A stretch of DNA of 64,000 bases from Pseudovibrio axinellae (GTDB taxonomy: Bacteria > Pseudomonadota > Alphaproteobacteria > Rhizobiales > Stappiaceae). Where the stretch lies: contig NZ_FOFM01000007.1 in the NCBI RefSeq assembly GCF_900110875.1, positions 248,001 through 312,000 of the forward strand, written 5' to 3'. Positions 27,643-35,912 of this stretch are shown piece by piece. The notes under the pieces are model-generated. The model was given only the letters and a program-made list of their open reading frames with translations, did not search any database and was not told the DNA's origin. Position 1 is the stretch's first letter, and each line of letters begins with the position of its first letter. The position numbers and the translations under genes were made by a program.

Positions 27643-27987
27643 GAAATGCCTTATACTTGATAGAGTGAGAGATACAACGAATACTAAGACTAATTACATA
27701 GACGTACCATATGGCGCTCCTAATTTGAACACCATCAGGAGAGTTTAGTCATCTCAAAGATATGTAAAACATCACAATTACGCAATAGATAACATCGATA
27801 TCAACTGACTCGATTATTGATAATCTAACGTTTACTTAATCATTACCAATAAAAATTATCGATACAAATATATCTACATCATACAAACGTAAATTCGAAA
27901 ATTTTACGCTAGGACAGGATAGAATAAATAAATTATACACGCTCAGGTTAAAGATCAAAAAAACTAACTATTCAGCTGAGCCGTGAA
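27643..27987. other. AT-rich intergenic region upstream of LysR
   Basis: No gene is visible. The stretch is much richer in A+T than its neighbours and contains repeated ATCGAT/TTATCGATA-like strings around 27793-27870. It probably holds the LysR promoter and binding sites. Confidence 0.35.
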
Positions 27988-29172
27988 TTAGGCAGGTCGA
28001 ATACCAACATATGCAGCACGTGGCCGTATTTGTTCTTGCATTTGGTATTGTTCTAATGCTTGAGCAATCCAACCGCTAATTCTTGAAATACAAAACAAAA
28101 TTCCCGCAGAGTGTGTTGGAAGTCCCAAAACTTGCACCAAAAGTGCTAGTGGAAAATCCACATTCATGTGTTTCCCGAAGAGCTCCCGCGACCTCTCCAG
28201 CAAAGGTGGAATCAATTCAATGAGAGGATGATCAAGATCACTTTGTATGAGCATCTTTAACATAAACTCACCGCGAGGGTCGGGACCTCCATAAACAGAA
28301 TGCCCAAGACCAGGCAGGTATTCGCCATTCATACATCTTTCTTGTAGCACGTTCTCGATATCGTCAATTACATGAATATGCTTCAGCCAACTAAGGACTC
28401 GCCCCGCATTTGTTCCATGCCTGGGGCCCATGAATGCACCTAGCCCCGAAATCAAAACGGCATGCAGTGGCGCACGCGTCGAAGCTGCACATCGCACCGC
28501 ATAAGCACTTGTATTGAGTTCATGATCAGCACACAAAACAAGCGTCGCTCGGATCAAATCGATGGCCTTTTCATTCTTCACGCCCCATGCCCGAGCAATT
28601 TGACGATGCATTGGCTCAGAACTCGGAGGCTGCAACAGCAGCGCGCTTGCAGCAAGGCGTAACAGGCCTGCCCCTTTCACTTTGAGAAGCTCCTGCGACA
28701 GAGTGTAGGCCGCATTATCCTGCTCCGGCCAGGAACACAGAGCCACAATTGCTCGCTCAACAGGCCTCTGGTCAGCACTCAAAACACTGACGGCTTTAGG
28801 AGTAGGCTGTGAGAATGGGTCACTCTCGCACTCCCATAAGAGCGTCGAAACACTTTCAAGCGTCCCAGCCTTTGCGAGTTCCAGTGCAGATTGACCGCGG
28901 TAGTAATGTCCTTCATCTGTCAGAAGTGTGAGCTTGGTTTCAAGCACGCCTTTTGCAGCAGCATTGCGCGATTGCCCTTCATGCGCTTCCGTACCTTCTC
29001 CAACACGACGACTTCTCAAAAAACGAATGTCTGAAGCGTCATACAGCCTTGTGCGCCCCGGCCCCTGAACCGAACGCACGAGCCCGCGGCTCACATAGGC
29101 GTAGAGCGTGGCTGGGCGTACCCCCAACTCATTGGCAGCTTCTTTGGCAGAAAGATAAATAACTTCAGACAT
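27988..29172 (-). CDS. Citrate synthase-like protein with N-terminal MerR/excisionase-type HTH
   Basis: A 394-residue fusion. Residues 6-55 form an HTH (LSAKEAANELGVRPATLYAY...) followed by a wing (GPGRTRLYDASDIRFL). Residues 75-394 form a citrate synthase domain with ADHELNTSAY (215-224), GPRHGTNAGR (His252), GLGHSVYGG (His291) and NVDFPLALL (Asp339). These correspond to the citrate synthase triad, although the usual Arg after His291 is Ser. Such HTH-linked citrate synthase family proteins occur in Rhizobiales with no firm role. It may bind DNA and sense an acyl-CoA or oxaloacetate. A palindrome precedes the start. Confidence 0.8.
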   Translation of the reverse strand: MSEVIYLSAKEAANELGVRPATLYAYVSRGLVRSVQGPGRTRLYDASDIRFLRSRRVGEGTEAHEGQSRNAAAKGVLETKLTLLTDEGHYYRGQSALELAKAGTLESVSTLLWECESDPFSQPTPKAVSVLSADQRPVERAIVALCSWPEQDNAAYTLSQELLKVKGAGLLRLAASALLLQPPSSEPMHRQIARAWGVKNEKAIDLIRATLVLCADHELNTSAYAVRCAASTRAPLHAVLISGLGAFMGPRHGTNAGRVLSWLKHIHVIDDIENVLQERCMNGEYLPGLGHSVYGGPDPRGEFMLKMLIQSDLDHPLIELIPPLLERSRELFGKHMNVDFPLALLVQVLGLPTHSAGILFCISRISGWIAQALEQYQMQEQIRPRAAYVGIRPA

Positions 29173-29186
29173 CGCGCACCCATCAC

Positions 29187-29204
29187 ATGATCAACATTGA
29201 TCAT
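29187..29204. promoter_or_regulatory. Candidate operator of the HTH-citrate synthase gene
   Basis: ATGATCA-ACAT-TGATCAT is an 18-base inverted repeat lying 15-32 bases upstream of the ATG at 29172. Its place suggests autoregulation by the HTH domain. Confidence 0.5.
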
Positions 29205-29419
29205 ACGAATACATTACGCGAAGATGCAAGCAGCCATGAAAAACTGCCAAAGCCCCAGCATTCCCATAGTACCCCATAAAAACAATTGCTAGATGATAGC
29301 AGTTTCTCTACCCTACCACTCAAAGATGCACTTTTCATATGTAGTATTTATTGTTTCACTGCAGTCACATGCCCTCCGCCTTTAACTAGAACACCACTGT
29401 TATTTTAAAGATCAGATAC

Positions 29420-30013
29420 ATGACTAAAATCCTGAAACTAGAAAACTCCAATTTCTATTCAAAACTCATATCAACCATATCAGAGGATTTTGACCGCCAA
29501 GCGCAAATTGAGAAGTTTATTTGCAAGTCCTGGGAGATCCACTACGATTTATTCAACCCAGAGAACTTTGAGGATCCTGAGGATCACGAGTTGTCCAAAA
29601 ATAACCCGGACTACTTTGAGGAGCTTGAAATTCCCCACACCAATGCTGCAATTTTGGATGTTTTTGGCCATAACCGCCAAAAAGATTACGATGTCACAAC
29701 CTTGCAAGATCTAATCAAACACACTGCATTAATCGAAGAACGAATTCTGGACTTCTTTATTCATTACACCTTTGGCGATGGTGGAGCATATGCGGAAGGA
29801 AAGCACTATAGATATGCACAGACAACAATCGAAGACCACTATAAAACAAGCTTTACTCAGAAAGAATTCGTACGTCGCTTGCTGCGTCTTCAAACCATAA
29901 TCTTACCAAGTGCGATAGATGGTTTAAAACTCGAATTTATGTGCGCGTGGGATATGGAGCACGGTGTAGTCTTGGAATTTAAAGATGGTTCCATGGTTGA
30001 AAGCGAGATCTAA
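29420..30013 (+). CDS. Hypothetical acidic protein
   Basis: A 197-residue acidic protein that I do not recognise with confidence. It has no signal peptide or membrane segment. The C-terminal AWDMEHGVVLEFKDGSMVES recalls DUF6985-like proteins, where a WDxEHG motif precedes beta strands. The middle (IEERILDFFIHYTFGDGG) is helical. Base composition is more AT-rich than in neighbouring genes, which suggests recent arrival. An immunity-type protein is a possibility only. Confidence 0.5.
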   Translation: MTKILKLENSNFYSKLISTISEDFDRQAQIEKFICKSWEIHYDLFNPENFEDPEDHELSKNNPDYFEELEIPHTNAAILDVFGHNRQKDYDVTTLQDLIKHTALIEERILDFFIHYTFGDGGAYAEGKHYRYAQTTIEDHYKTSFTQKEFVRRLLRLQTIILPSAIDGLKLEFMCAWDMEHGVVLEFKDGSMVESEI

Positions 30014-30036
30014 GGCATATCTTATGCTGGGTGGCA

Positions 30037-31050
30037 TCAGTTGCTCTTGGTCACATTAGCTGCTTCTGCGGCGTCAATCAGATCCTTGCCGATCTCATCT
30101 TCAAAATCTCCCCATACAGGCCGCATCACATCCACCCATTGTTGGCGCTGTTTTGGCGTAAGCTCACGGACGGTGTAACCCGCATCAACAATCCGTTGCC
30201 GGTTCACTTCGCTCGTCTTTGCCGCTTGCCCGTTGGCCTTTACCAGCGTTTCCCGGAAGATAGTCAGAAACAGCTCCCGCACATCAGGTTCCAGGCTTTC
30301 CAGCCACTCCTGAGGGGTAAAAACGACATAAGCCAGCAGCTGATGGTTGGTCTCGGTAGTCCCGTCCTGCACCTCAAAGAACCGCGACGTGAAGATGTTG
30401 GACCAACTGTTTTCCTGTCCATCAACAACCCCTAACTGCAAGGCCCCATAGACCTCTTTGAACGCCAGCTTCTGCGCACTTGCCCCCATCGCCTCAATCA
30501 TCGCAACGGCCACATCCGAATTCTGAACCCGAAACTTCAGCCCGGCTCCGTCAGAGGGCACAAGCAATGGTTTATCGGCAGAAAAGTGCTTTAATCCATC
30601 AAAGAGGTACCCAAGCCCAACGACCCCGAAATCAGACATGACGCCAAGGAGTTCCTGCCCTTTTTCGCTGGCAGTAAAGCGCTGCACCGCATCCATATCC
30701 TCAAACAGGAAGGGAAGATCAAAAAGCCGATACTTGTTTGTGTAGACTTCCAGTTTTGAAAGAGAGGGCGCAGCCAGCTGCACATCACCCAGTATCAGGG
30801 CTTCCATCACCTTTTCATCATCATAAAGCTGGGAAAAGGGAAACACCTGCATACACGCCTTACCATTCAACTCGGTATTCACCCGCTCCGCCAACATGCG
30901 CGCGAAATCTCCTTTAGGGTGTCCGCTCGGCGGCACAACATGGCTAAACTTGATGACAACTTCACCAGGCTTACAGTCAATCTGGGCAAATGCAGGTGCA
31001 CCGAAAACAATGCCCAGAGCGAGAATTACGGCAGTAAATGCTCTACTCAT
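30037..31050 (-). CDS. dctP: TRAP transporter solute-binding protein, DctP family (second copy)
   Basis: A 337-residue periplasmic protein with a signal peptide (MSRAFTAVILALGIVFGAPAFAQ). It has the DctP core VIKFSHVVPPSGHPKGDFA, the carboxylate-binding arginine in GLKFRVQNSD near residue 172, and VVDGQENSWSNI. It is closely similar to the DctP at 33363-34364. A terminator separates it from dctM, so it is expressed apart from the operon. It may offer the shared DctQM pair a second substrate specificity. Confidence 0.85.
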   Translation of the reverse strand: MSRAFTAVILALGIVFGAPAFAQIDCKPGEVVIKFSHVVPPSGHPKGDFARMLAERVNTELNGKACMQVFPFSQLYDDEKVMEALILGDVQLAAPSLSKLEVYTNKYRLFDLPFLFEDMDAVQRFTASEKGQELLGVMSDFGVVGLGYLFDGLKHFSADKPLLVPSDGAGLKFRVQNSDVAVAMIEAMGASAQKLAFKEVYGALQLGVVDGQENSWSNIFTSRFFEVQDGTTETNHQLLAYVVFTPQEWLESLEPDVRELFLTIFRETLVKANGQAAKTSEVNRQRIVDAGYTVRELTPKQRQQWVDVMRPVWGDFEDEIGKDLIDAAEAANVTKSN

Positions 31051-31151
31051 CAGCTCCTCGCGGCAACATTAATGTACCCACCTATTATCGCAGTTTACCC
31101 CCAAAATCCGCCTAAGCTATTGCGGCGCATTTGCCTCGAATAAGCCCCAAC

Positions 31152-31180
31152 AAAAAAGCCGGAGCACATGCCCCGGCCTT
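31152..31180 (-). terminator. Terminator of the dctPQM operon
   Basis: On the minus strand a GCCGG...CCGGC stem ends in TTTTTT. It lies 23 bases after the dctM stop codon. Confidence 0.85.
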
Positions 31181-31202
31181 TCATAATTGATGTCGATTGA
31201 CG

Positions 31203-32603
31203 CTACCTGACGATAACTTCAGGCCCCATCATATAGGTTGGCAACGCCGTGGAGAGCCATGGCAGGTACGTAACCATTATGAGGAACACCAGAAGAACCA
31301 TCACAAAAGGTGCAGCAGCACGCACCACCTGCACCAGACTCATGCCTGTTATGCCCGACGTCACAAACAAGTTGAGCCCGATCGGCGGAGTGATCATGCC
31401 AATCTCCATGTTCACCACCATGATGATACCCAGGTGAATTGGATCAACACCCAGCTCCACAGCAATCGGGAACACCACAGGCGCCACAATCAAAAGCAAA
31501 CCAGATGGTTCCATGAACTGACCACCAATCAGCAGGATAATATTGACGGCAATCAGGAAGGTGAACCAGTTGAAACCCGCACCTAACATCCAATCGGTAA
31601 TGACCTGCGGGATACGCTCAGCAGTGAGTGTGTGAGCAAAGAGCAGCGCATTCACGATGATGAACATCAACATAATCGTGGTCTTACTACTCTCAACCAG
31701 CACTTTGCGCGTGTCCCGGTGGAAGAAGGCAGGGAAGAAGTAAAGAACAATCAAGCCGAGGTTACGAACTACCGCTTCAAGCAGATTCTCTTTCGGTTTC
31801 CGCCACTTCTTGTCCTTCAGCGGGCCCATGTCACGATAGATGAACAGAGCAATCAAGCACGCATAAACAGCAGCAACAGCAGCAGCTTCTGTTGGCGTAA
31901 ACACACCTGCATAGATACCGCCAAGGATGATCACAATCAGGAACATACCAAACGCAGCTTCAGCAAACGTGGACCACAGCACCCGAATGCTTGGGAAAGG
32001 TTGTGAAGGCAGGTTTTTCTTGCGTGCAATGATGTAGATCGTCACCATCAGCATCAGACCAGCCACAATGCCCGGAATAACACCCGCCAGGAACATACGC
32101 CCAACAGAAACGTTAGTTGCAGCTGCATAAACAACCATCACGATGGAAGGCGGGATCAGAATTCCCAGCGTACCAGCATTGGCGATGATGCCTGCAGCAA
32201 ATTCCTTGGAGTAACCAGCCTGACGCATCGCAGCAATCGCGATGGTACCAATCGCAACCACAGTCGCTGGAGACGAACCGGAAAGCGCAGCAAAGATCAT
32301 ACAGGCCAGCACGCCAGCCATAGCCAGACCACCACGCACCCAGCCAACAGTTGCCACAGCAAAGTTTACGATACGGCGGGCAACGCCACCAGTGGACATG
32401 AAGCTGGAAGCCAGAATAAAGAACGGGATAGCAAGCAGTGTAAAGTTCTGTGATGCATTGAACATCTGAATAGTTACAGAGCTCATGGAGTCATGAGAAA
32501 ACAATGCGATGTAGAGAACGGAAGACAAGCCAAGCGCAATCGCGATTGGTGCCCCGATAAGAAGCAGCCCAAAGAGCAGCAAAAAGAGAACAGCGGTTTC
32601 CAT
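31203..32603 (-). CDS. dctM: TRAP transporter large membrane subunit
   Basis: A 466-residue protein with about twelve hydrophobic helices. Segments such as AALSGSSPATVVAIGTIAIA near residue 107 and GILIPPSIVMVVYA near 150 form the Na+-coupled translocation core of DctM. It imports the solute delivered by DctP together with DctQ. It starts 5 bases after the dctQ stop codon, in one operon. Confidence 0.95.
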   Translation of the reverse strand: METAVLFLLLFGLLLIGAPIAIALGLSSVLYIALFSHDSMSSVTIQMFNASQNFTLLAIPFFILASSFMSTGGVARRIVNFAVATVGWVRGGLAMAGVLACMIFAALSGSSPATVVAIGTIAIAAMRQAGYSKEFAAGIIANAGTLGILIPPSIVMVVYAAATNVSVGRMFLAGVIPGIVAGLMLMVTIYIIARKKNLPSQPFPSIRVLWSTFAEAAFGMFLIVIILGGIYAGVFTPTEAAAVAAVYACLIALFIYRDMGPLKDKKWRKPKENLLEAVVRNLGLIVLYFFPAFFHRDTRKVLVESSKTTIMLMFIIVNALLFAHTLTAERIPQVITDWMLGAGFNWFTFLIAVNIILLIGGQFMEPSGLLLIVAPVVFPIAVELGVDPIHLGIIMVVNMEIGMITPPIGLNLFVTSGITGMSLVQVVRAAAPFVMVLLVFLIMVTYLPWLSTALPTYMMGPEVIVR

Positions 32604-32608
32604 TGGGC

Positions 32609-33268
32609 TTAGTCCTTCAGCACGTCTTTATTTTCTTCAACGAGCTCTTCAGCTTCGTGCGCGGCAATCATCGTGTCGCGCTGCCCCGTCAAAATGAGCC
32701 AACACATTTGCAATGATCGGAATGCAAGAAGGCCAAGGCCAATCGGCAAAATGACATAACCCCACCACCGTGGAACACGCTCTTTCACACCAAACATCTC
32801 CTGATACCACTCAGGAAACTTCAGATCTTCCATGCCGATAGGAAGCTTGTAGTACCGCGACACGTAATCGAACGCACCGCCGGAAGAACCGCGGTTATCA
32901 AGCCCGAGCACCCAGCCAAACCAATCTGCATCAAACAGCAGCGCCGCATACAGCAGCGTCACAAGGGCGCCAATCAGCCCAAAGGTGCGGAAGACCGGTT
33001 TCGGAAACAGGCGGATGAATGCATCAACGCCAAGGTGTGAGCCAATTTTCAACCCATAGCTCATGCCAAAAAGAATGAGCCATGCAAACAGTACGCGGGT
33101 GAACTGTAGCGCGCCACCCCAACCCGAATTAAAGCCGTACCGCATGACGACCTGCCAGAAGGTAACCAGCGTCATCACCGCAAGGATGGTAGCGATAAAG
33201 CCTTCTTCGAAAGCATCTATTATTTTATTTAGTCGAGACAAAGCGCCCTCCCCCAACAGCACTCTCAT
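32609..33268 (-). CDS. dctQ: TRAP transporter small membrane subunit
   Basis: A 219-residue DctQ with four hydrophobic helices, the first at residues 27-42 (TILAVMTLVTFWQVVM). An insert of about 45 residues between helices 3 and 4 makes it longer than the usual 160-180 residues. It pairs with DctM. It lies between dctP and dctM in the operon. Confidence 0.9.
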   Translation of the reverse strand: MRVLLGEGALSRLNKIIDAFEEGFIATILAVMTLVTFWQVVMRYGFNSGWGGALQFTRVLFAWLILFGMSYGLKIGSHLGVDAFIRLFPKPVFRTFGLIGALVTLLYAALLFDADWFGWVLGLDNRGSSGGAFDYVSRYYKLPIGMEDLKFPEWYQEMFGVKERVPRWWGYVILPIGLGLLAFRSLQMCWLILTGQRDTMIAAHEAEELVEENKDVLKD

Positions 33269-33317
33269 TTCTCAGTGTGTTGCGGCACGGAGAAAGAAAC
33301 CATTGTGGTATTTCAGA

Positions 33318-33340
33318 GTCCGCCCGGCCATAGGCCGGAC
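33318..33340 (-). other. Hairpin between dctP and dctQ
   Basis: GTCCGCCCGGCC and GGCCGGAC form a bulged G+C-rich hairpin 22 bases after the dctP stop codon, without a T-run. Such structures often stabilise the binding-protein part of a transporter message. Confidence 0.5.
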
Positions 33341-33362
33341 GAACTTAACAACAAGACTAGGA

Positions 33363-34364
33363 TTAGTTGTTTGCTGCGACGGCAGCGTCGATCACATCCT
33401 GACCGATGTCATCAGCAAATTTTGCCCATACAGGCTTCATCACAACAACCCACTGTTCGCGCTGTTCTGGGGTAAGAGTGCGAACCTCTACACCAGATTC
33501 GATGATTTTTTGCTTGTTAGCTTCGTTGATTGCAGAGCTGCGCGCATTCGCTTCATTCGTCACTTCAGTAAAAATAGTGACAAACTGATCGCGAACCTCT
33601 GGGTCAAGGCTGTCCAGCCATTCTTGAGAGGTTACAGCAAGGTAAGACAGCAGCTGATGGCTGGTTTCTGTAATACCGTCCTGCACTTCAAAGAACTTCT
33701 TGGTGTAGATGTTAGACCAGGTGTTTTCCTGTCCATCAACAACACCGGTCTGGAGAGCGCCGTATACTTCTTTAAACGCAAGTTTCTGCGCATTTGCTTC
33801 CATTGCTTCAATCATCGCAACAGCAACATCGGAAGTTTGAACGCGGAATTTCAGGCCAGCAGCATCAGCAGGCGTCAGCAACGGCTTGTTGGCGGAGAAG
33901 TGCTTGATACCGTTGTAAACGTAGCCCAGACCAACAAAGCCGATGTCAGACATCGCGCCCAGCAGTTCCTGCCCCGTTGGACCCTGAGTAAAGTTGTTGA
34001 CTGCGTTCATGTCAGAGAACAGGAACGGAAGGTCAAACACACGGTACTTAAGTGTATACGCTTCAAACTTGGAAAGAGAAGGCGCTGCAATCTGAACGTC
34101 GCCGAGAAGCAGTGCTTCCATCACCTTGTCATCGTCGAACAACTGAGAGCTTGGGAAAACCTGCATACAAGCTTTACCATTCATCTCAGTGTTCACACGC
34201 TCAGCAAGAGCAGTTGCGAAATCACCCTTAGGGTGGCCGGTTGCGGACACTACGTGACTGAATTTAATTACAACTTCACCCGGATCACACGCTTCAGCAG
34301 CGACGGTCTGAGTAGCGGTGAACATGCCAGCTGCAACTGTCGCAGCAGTAATAATCTTTTTCAT
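33363..34364 (-). CDS. dctP: TRAP transporter solute-binding protein, DctP family
   Basis: A 333-residue periplasmic C4-dicarboxylate receptor. The signal peptide ends TQTVAAEA. Core motifs are VIKFSHVVSATGHPKGDFA, GLKFRVQTSD with the carboxylate-binding arginine, and VVDGQENTWSNI. It is the first gene of the TRAP operon, and a sigma-54 promoter and DctD-type palindromes lie upstream. The ribosome site is GGGAGG. Confidence 0.95.
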   Translation of the reverse strand: MKKIITAATVAAGMFTATQTVAAEACDPGEVVIKFSHVVSATGHPKGDFATALAERVNTEMNGKACMQVFPSSQLFDDDKVMEALLLGDVQIAAPSLSKFEAYTLKYRVFDLPFLFSDMNAVNNFTQGPTGQELLGAMSDIGFVGLGYVYNGIKHFSANKPLLTPADAAGLKFRVQTSDVAVAMIEAMEANAQKLAFKEVYGALQTGVVDGQENTWSNIYTKKFFEVQDGITETSHQLLSYLAVTSQEWLDSLDPEVRDQFVTIFTEVTNEANARSSAINEANKQKIIESGVEVRTLTPEQREQWVVVMKPVWAKFADDIGQDVIDAAVAANN

Positions 34365-34410
34365 AGTATCCTCCCAATTGGATCGGAGCGGTGCTCCTCA
34401 CGATACTACT

Positions 34411-34426
34411 AGCAAGCGGCATGCCA
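34411..34426 (-). promoter_or_regulatory. Sigma-54 (-24/-12) promoter of dctPQM
   Basis: On the minus strand the sequence TGGCATGCCGCTTGCT matches TGGCACG-N4-TTGCW with one mismatch. It lies 47-62 bases upstream of the dctP start, which fits expression driven by the enhancer-binding protein DctD encoded next door. Confidence 0.85.
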
Positions 34427-34490
34427 GTTTTAACACCTACAATAAATACAGATACTTACGGATATTTACCTAATTATTCGATTCATATTT

Positions 34491-34541
34491 GTTACGAACG
34501 CGTAACATTTAGGAGCCAAGATTGTGTCGAATTCGACACAA
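34491..34541. promoter_or_regulatory. Two palindromes, probable DctD upstream activator sites
   Basis: TTGTGTCGAATTCGACACAA at 34522-34541 is a perfect 20-base palindrome, starting just after the dctD stop codon. GTTACG-AACG-CGTAAC at 34491-34506 is a second inverted repeat. They lie about 65-130 bases upstream of the sigma-54 promoter, as enhancer sites usually do. Rhizobial DctD sites are similar TGTG...CACA palindromes. Confidence 0.7.
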
Positions 34542-34543
34542 AT

Positions 34544-35911
34544 TTATTCAAACCCATCGTCTTTACTCAATCCGTACTTCTTCATCTTCTCATAAAGCGC
34601 TTTACGGGACACAGATAGCGCCTCGTAAGTGGGCTTGATCTTGCCGCCATTTTTCTCAAGCTCAGCAGAAATTATTTCACGCTCATAAGCGCTTACCCGT
34701 TCAGCAAGAGCTCCAGCCTTCGCCGCCGCACCTGCACTGCCATTAGGCATTTGCTTAGGGTGGCCTTCCAGCCCAAGCACAAACCTGTCTGCCACGTTGC
34801 GCAACTCGCGTACATTGCCCGGCCAATCGCGCTGCATTAACTCAGAAAGAAATTCGCGGGAAATATCGGGCACCTCTTTACGGTAGCGTGCCCTTGCTCC
34901 TCGCGTGAGATAATGAAACAGGACCGGAATATCTTCCACCCGCTCTTTAAGTGGAGGAATAGCCAAGGTAATCACATTCAAGCGGTAGAACAGATCCTTC
35001 CGGAAGCGCCCTTCATTGGAGGCCGCCTCCAGATCTTCCTTGGTTGCAGCAACAAATCGCAAATCAAGTGGGATCGACTTATTTGAGCCAAGGCGTTCAA
35101 TGGCGCGAGTCTCAAAAACCCGCAGCAACTTAACCTGCAAGTCCATAGGCATCGATTCAATCTCGTCGAGAAAAACGGTCCCGCCGTGAGCATGTTCCAA
35201 CTTTCCGATCCGCTGCCCACTTGCACCGGTAAAAGCCCCCTTCTCATGCCCAAAAAGTTCGCTTTCGATAATATCGGCAGGCAACGCTCCACAATTCAGC
35301 GCCACAAATGGCCCGTCTTTACGCACCCCCTCCTCATGCAAAGCCCGTGCAACCACTTCTTTGCCTGAGCCCGTCTCGCCCAAAATGAGGACATCTGCAT
35401 CCGTGCCAGAAAGCGCCATAATCGTATTCCGCAACGCTTCCATCGAAGGAGATTTGCCAACGATACGCTCTTCCATGCCAGAAAGGTTGCCCAGCTCCTC
35501 GCGCAATACACGGTTTTCCAGCGTCAGGCGGCGCTTTTCCAGCGCCCGCTCCATAACCGCAACCAAACCGCTGACAGGAAACGGCTTCTCCTTGAAATCA
35601 TAGGCCCCGGCCCGCATTGCCTCCACAGCCAGTGGCACATCCCCGTGGCCCGTAATCAGTACCACAGGCAACGCACTATCAATCTCGAAAGCAGCCTTCA
35701 TCAAATCAAAGCCGCCCATTTTAGGCATACGAATATCGCTGACAAGGACACCGTAGAACTCATGCGAGATATGTTCCAATGCTTCCTCAGCCCGAGAAAA
35801 CGCCACAACCTTATAGTCGGCCAGCTCCAGTCCCTCGACCAATGCTTCGCGGATATCATCATCATCATCAACGAGAAGGATCGTTGCTTTATCGATTGCC
35901 CAAACATCCAT
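34544..35911 (-). CDS. dctD: C4-dicarboxylate response regulator, sigma-54 activator
   Basis: A 455-residue NtrC-type regulator. The receiver domain contains LLVDDDDDI and VSDIRMPKMGGF, with the phosphorylated aspartate. The AAA+ domain has Walker A GETGSGKEV and the sigma-54 contact motif GAFTGA. The C-terminus is a Fis-type HTH (LSVSRKALYEKMKKYGL). The start is the ATG at 35911, one base after the dctB stop codon with AAGAAGA ahead; a longer frame to 35950 overlaps dctB and is unlikely. Confidence 0.95.
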   Translation of the reverse strand: MDVWAIDKATILLVDDDDDIREALVEGLELADYKVVAFSRAEEALEHISHEFYGVLVSDIRMPKMGGFDLMKAAFEIDSALPVVLITGHGDVPLAVEAMRAGAYDFKEKPFPVSGLVAVMERALEKRRLTLENRVLREELGNLSGMEERIVGKSPSMEALRNTIMALSGTDADVLILGETGSGKEVVARALHEEGVRKDGPFVALNCGALPADIIESELFGHEKGAFTGASGQRIGKLEHAHGGTVFLDEIESMPMDLQVKLLRVFETRAIERLGSNKSIPLDLRFVAATKEDLEAASNEGRFRKDLFYRLNVITLAIPPLKERVEDIPVLFHYLTRGARARYRKEVPDISREFLSELMQRDWPGNVRELRNVADRFVLGLEGHPKQMPNGSAGAAAKAGALAERVSAYEREIISAELEKNGGKIKPTYEALSVSRKALYEKMKKYGLSKDDGFE

Positions 35912-35912
35912 A

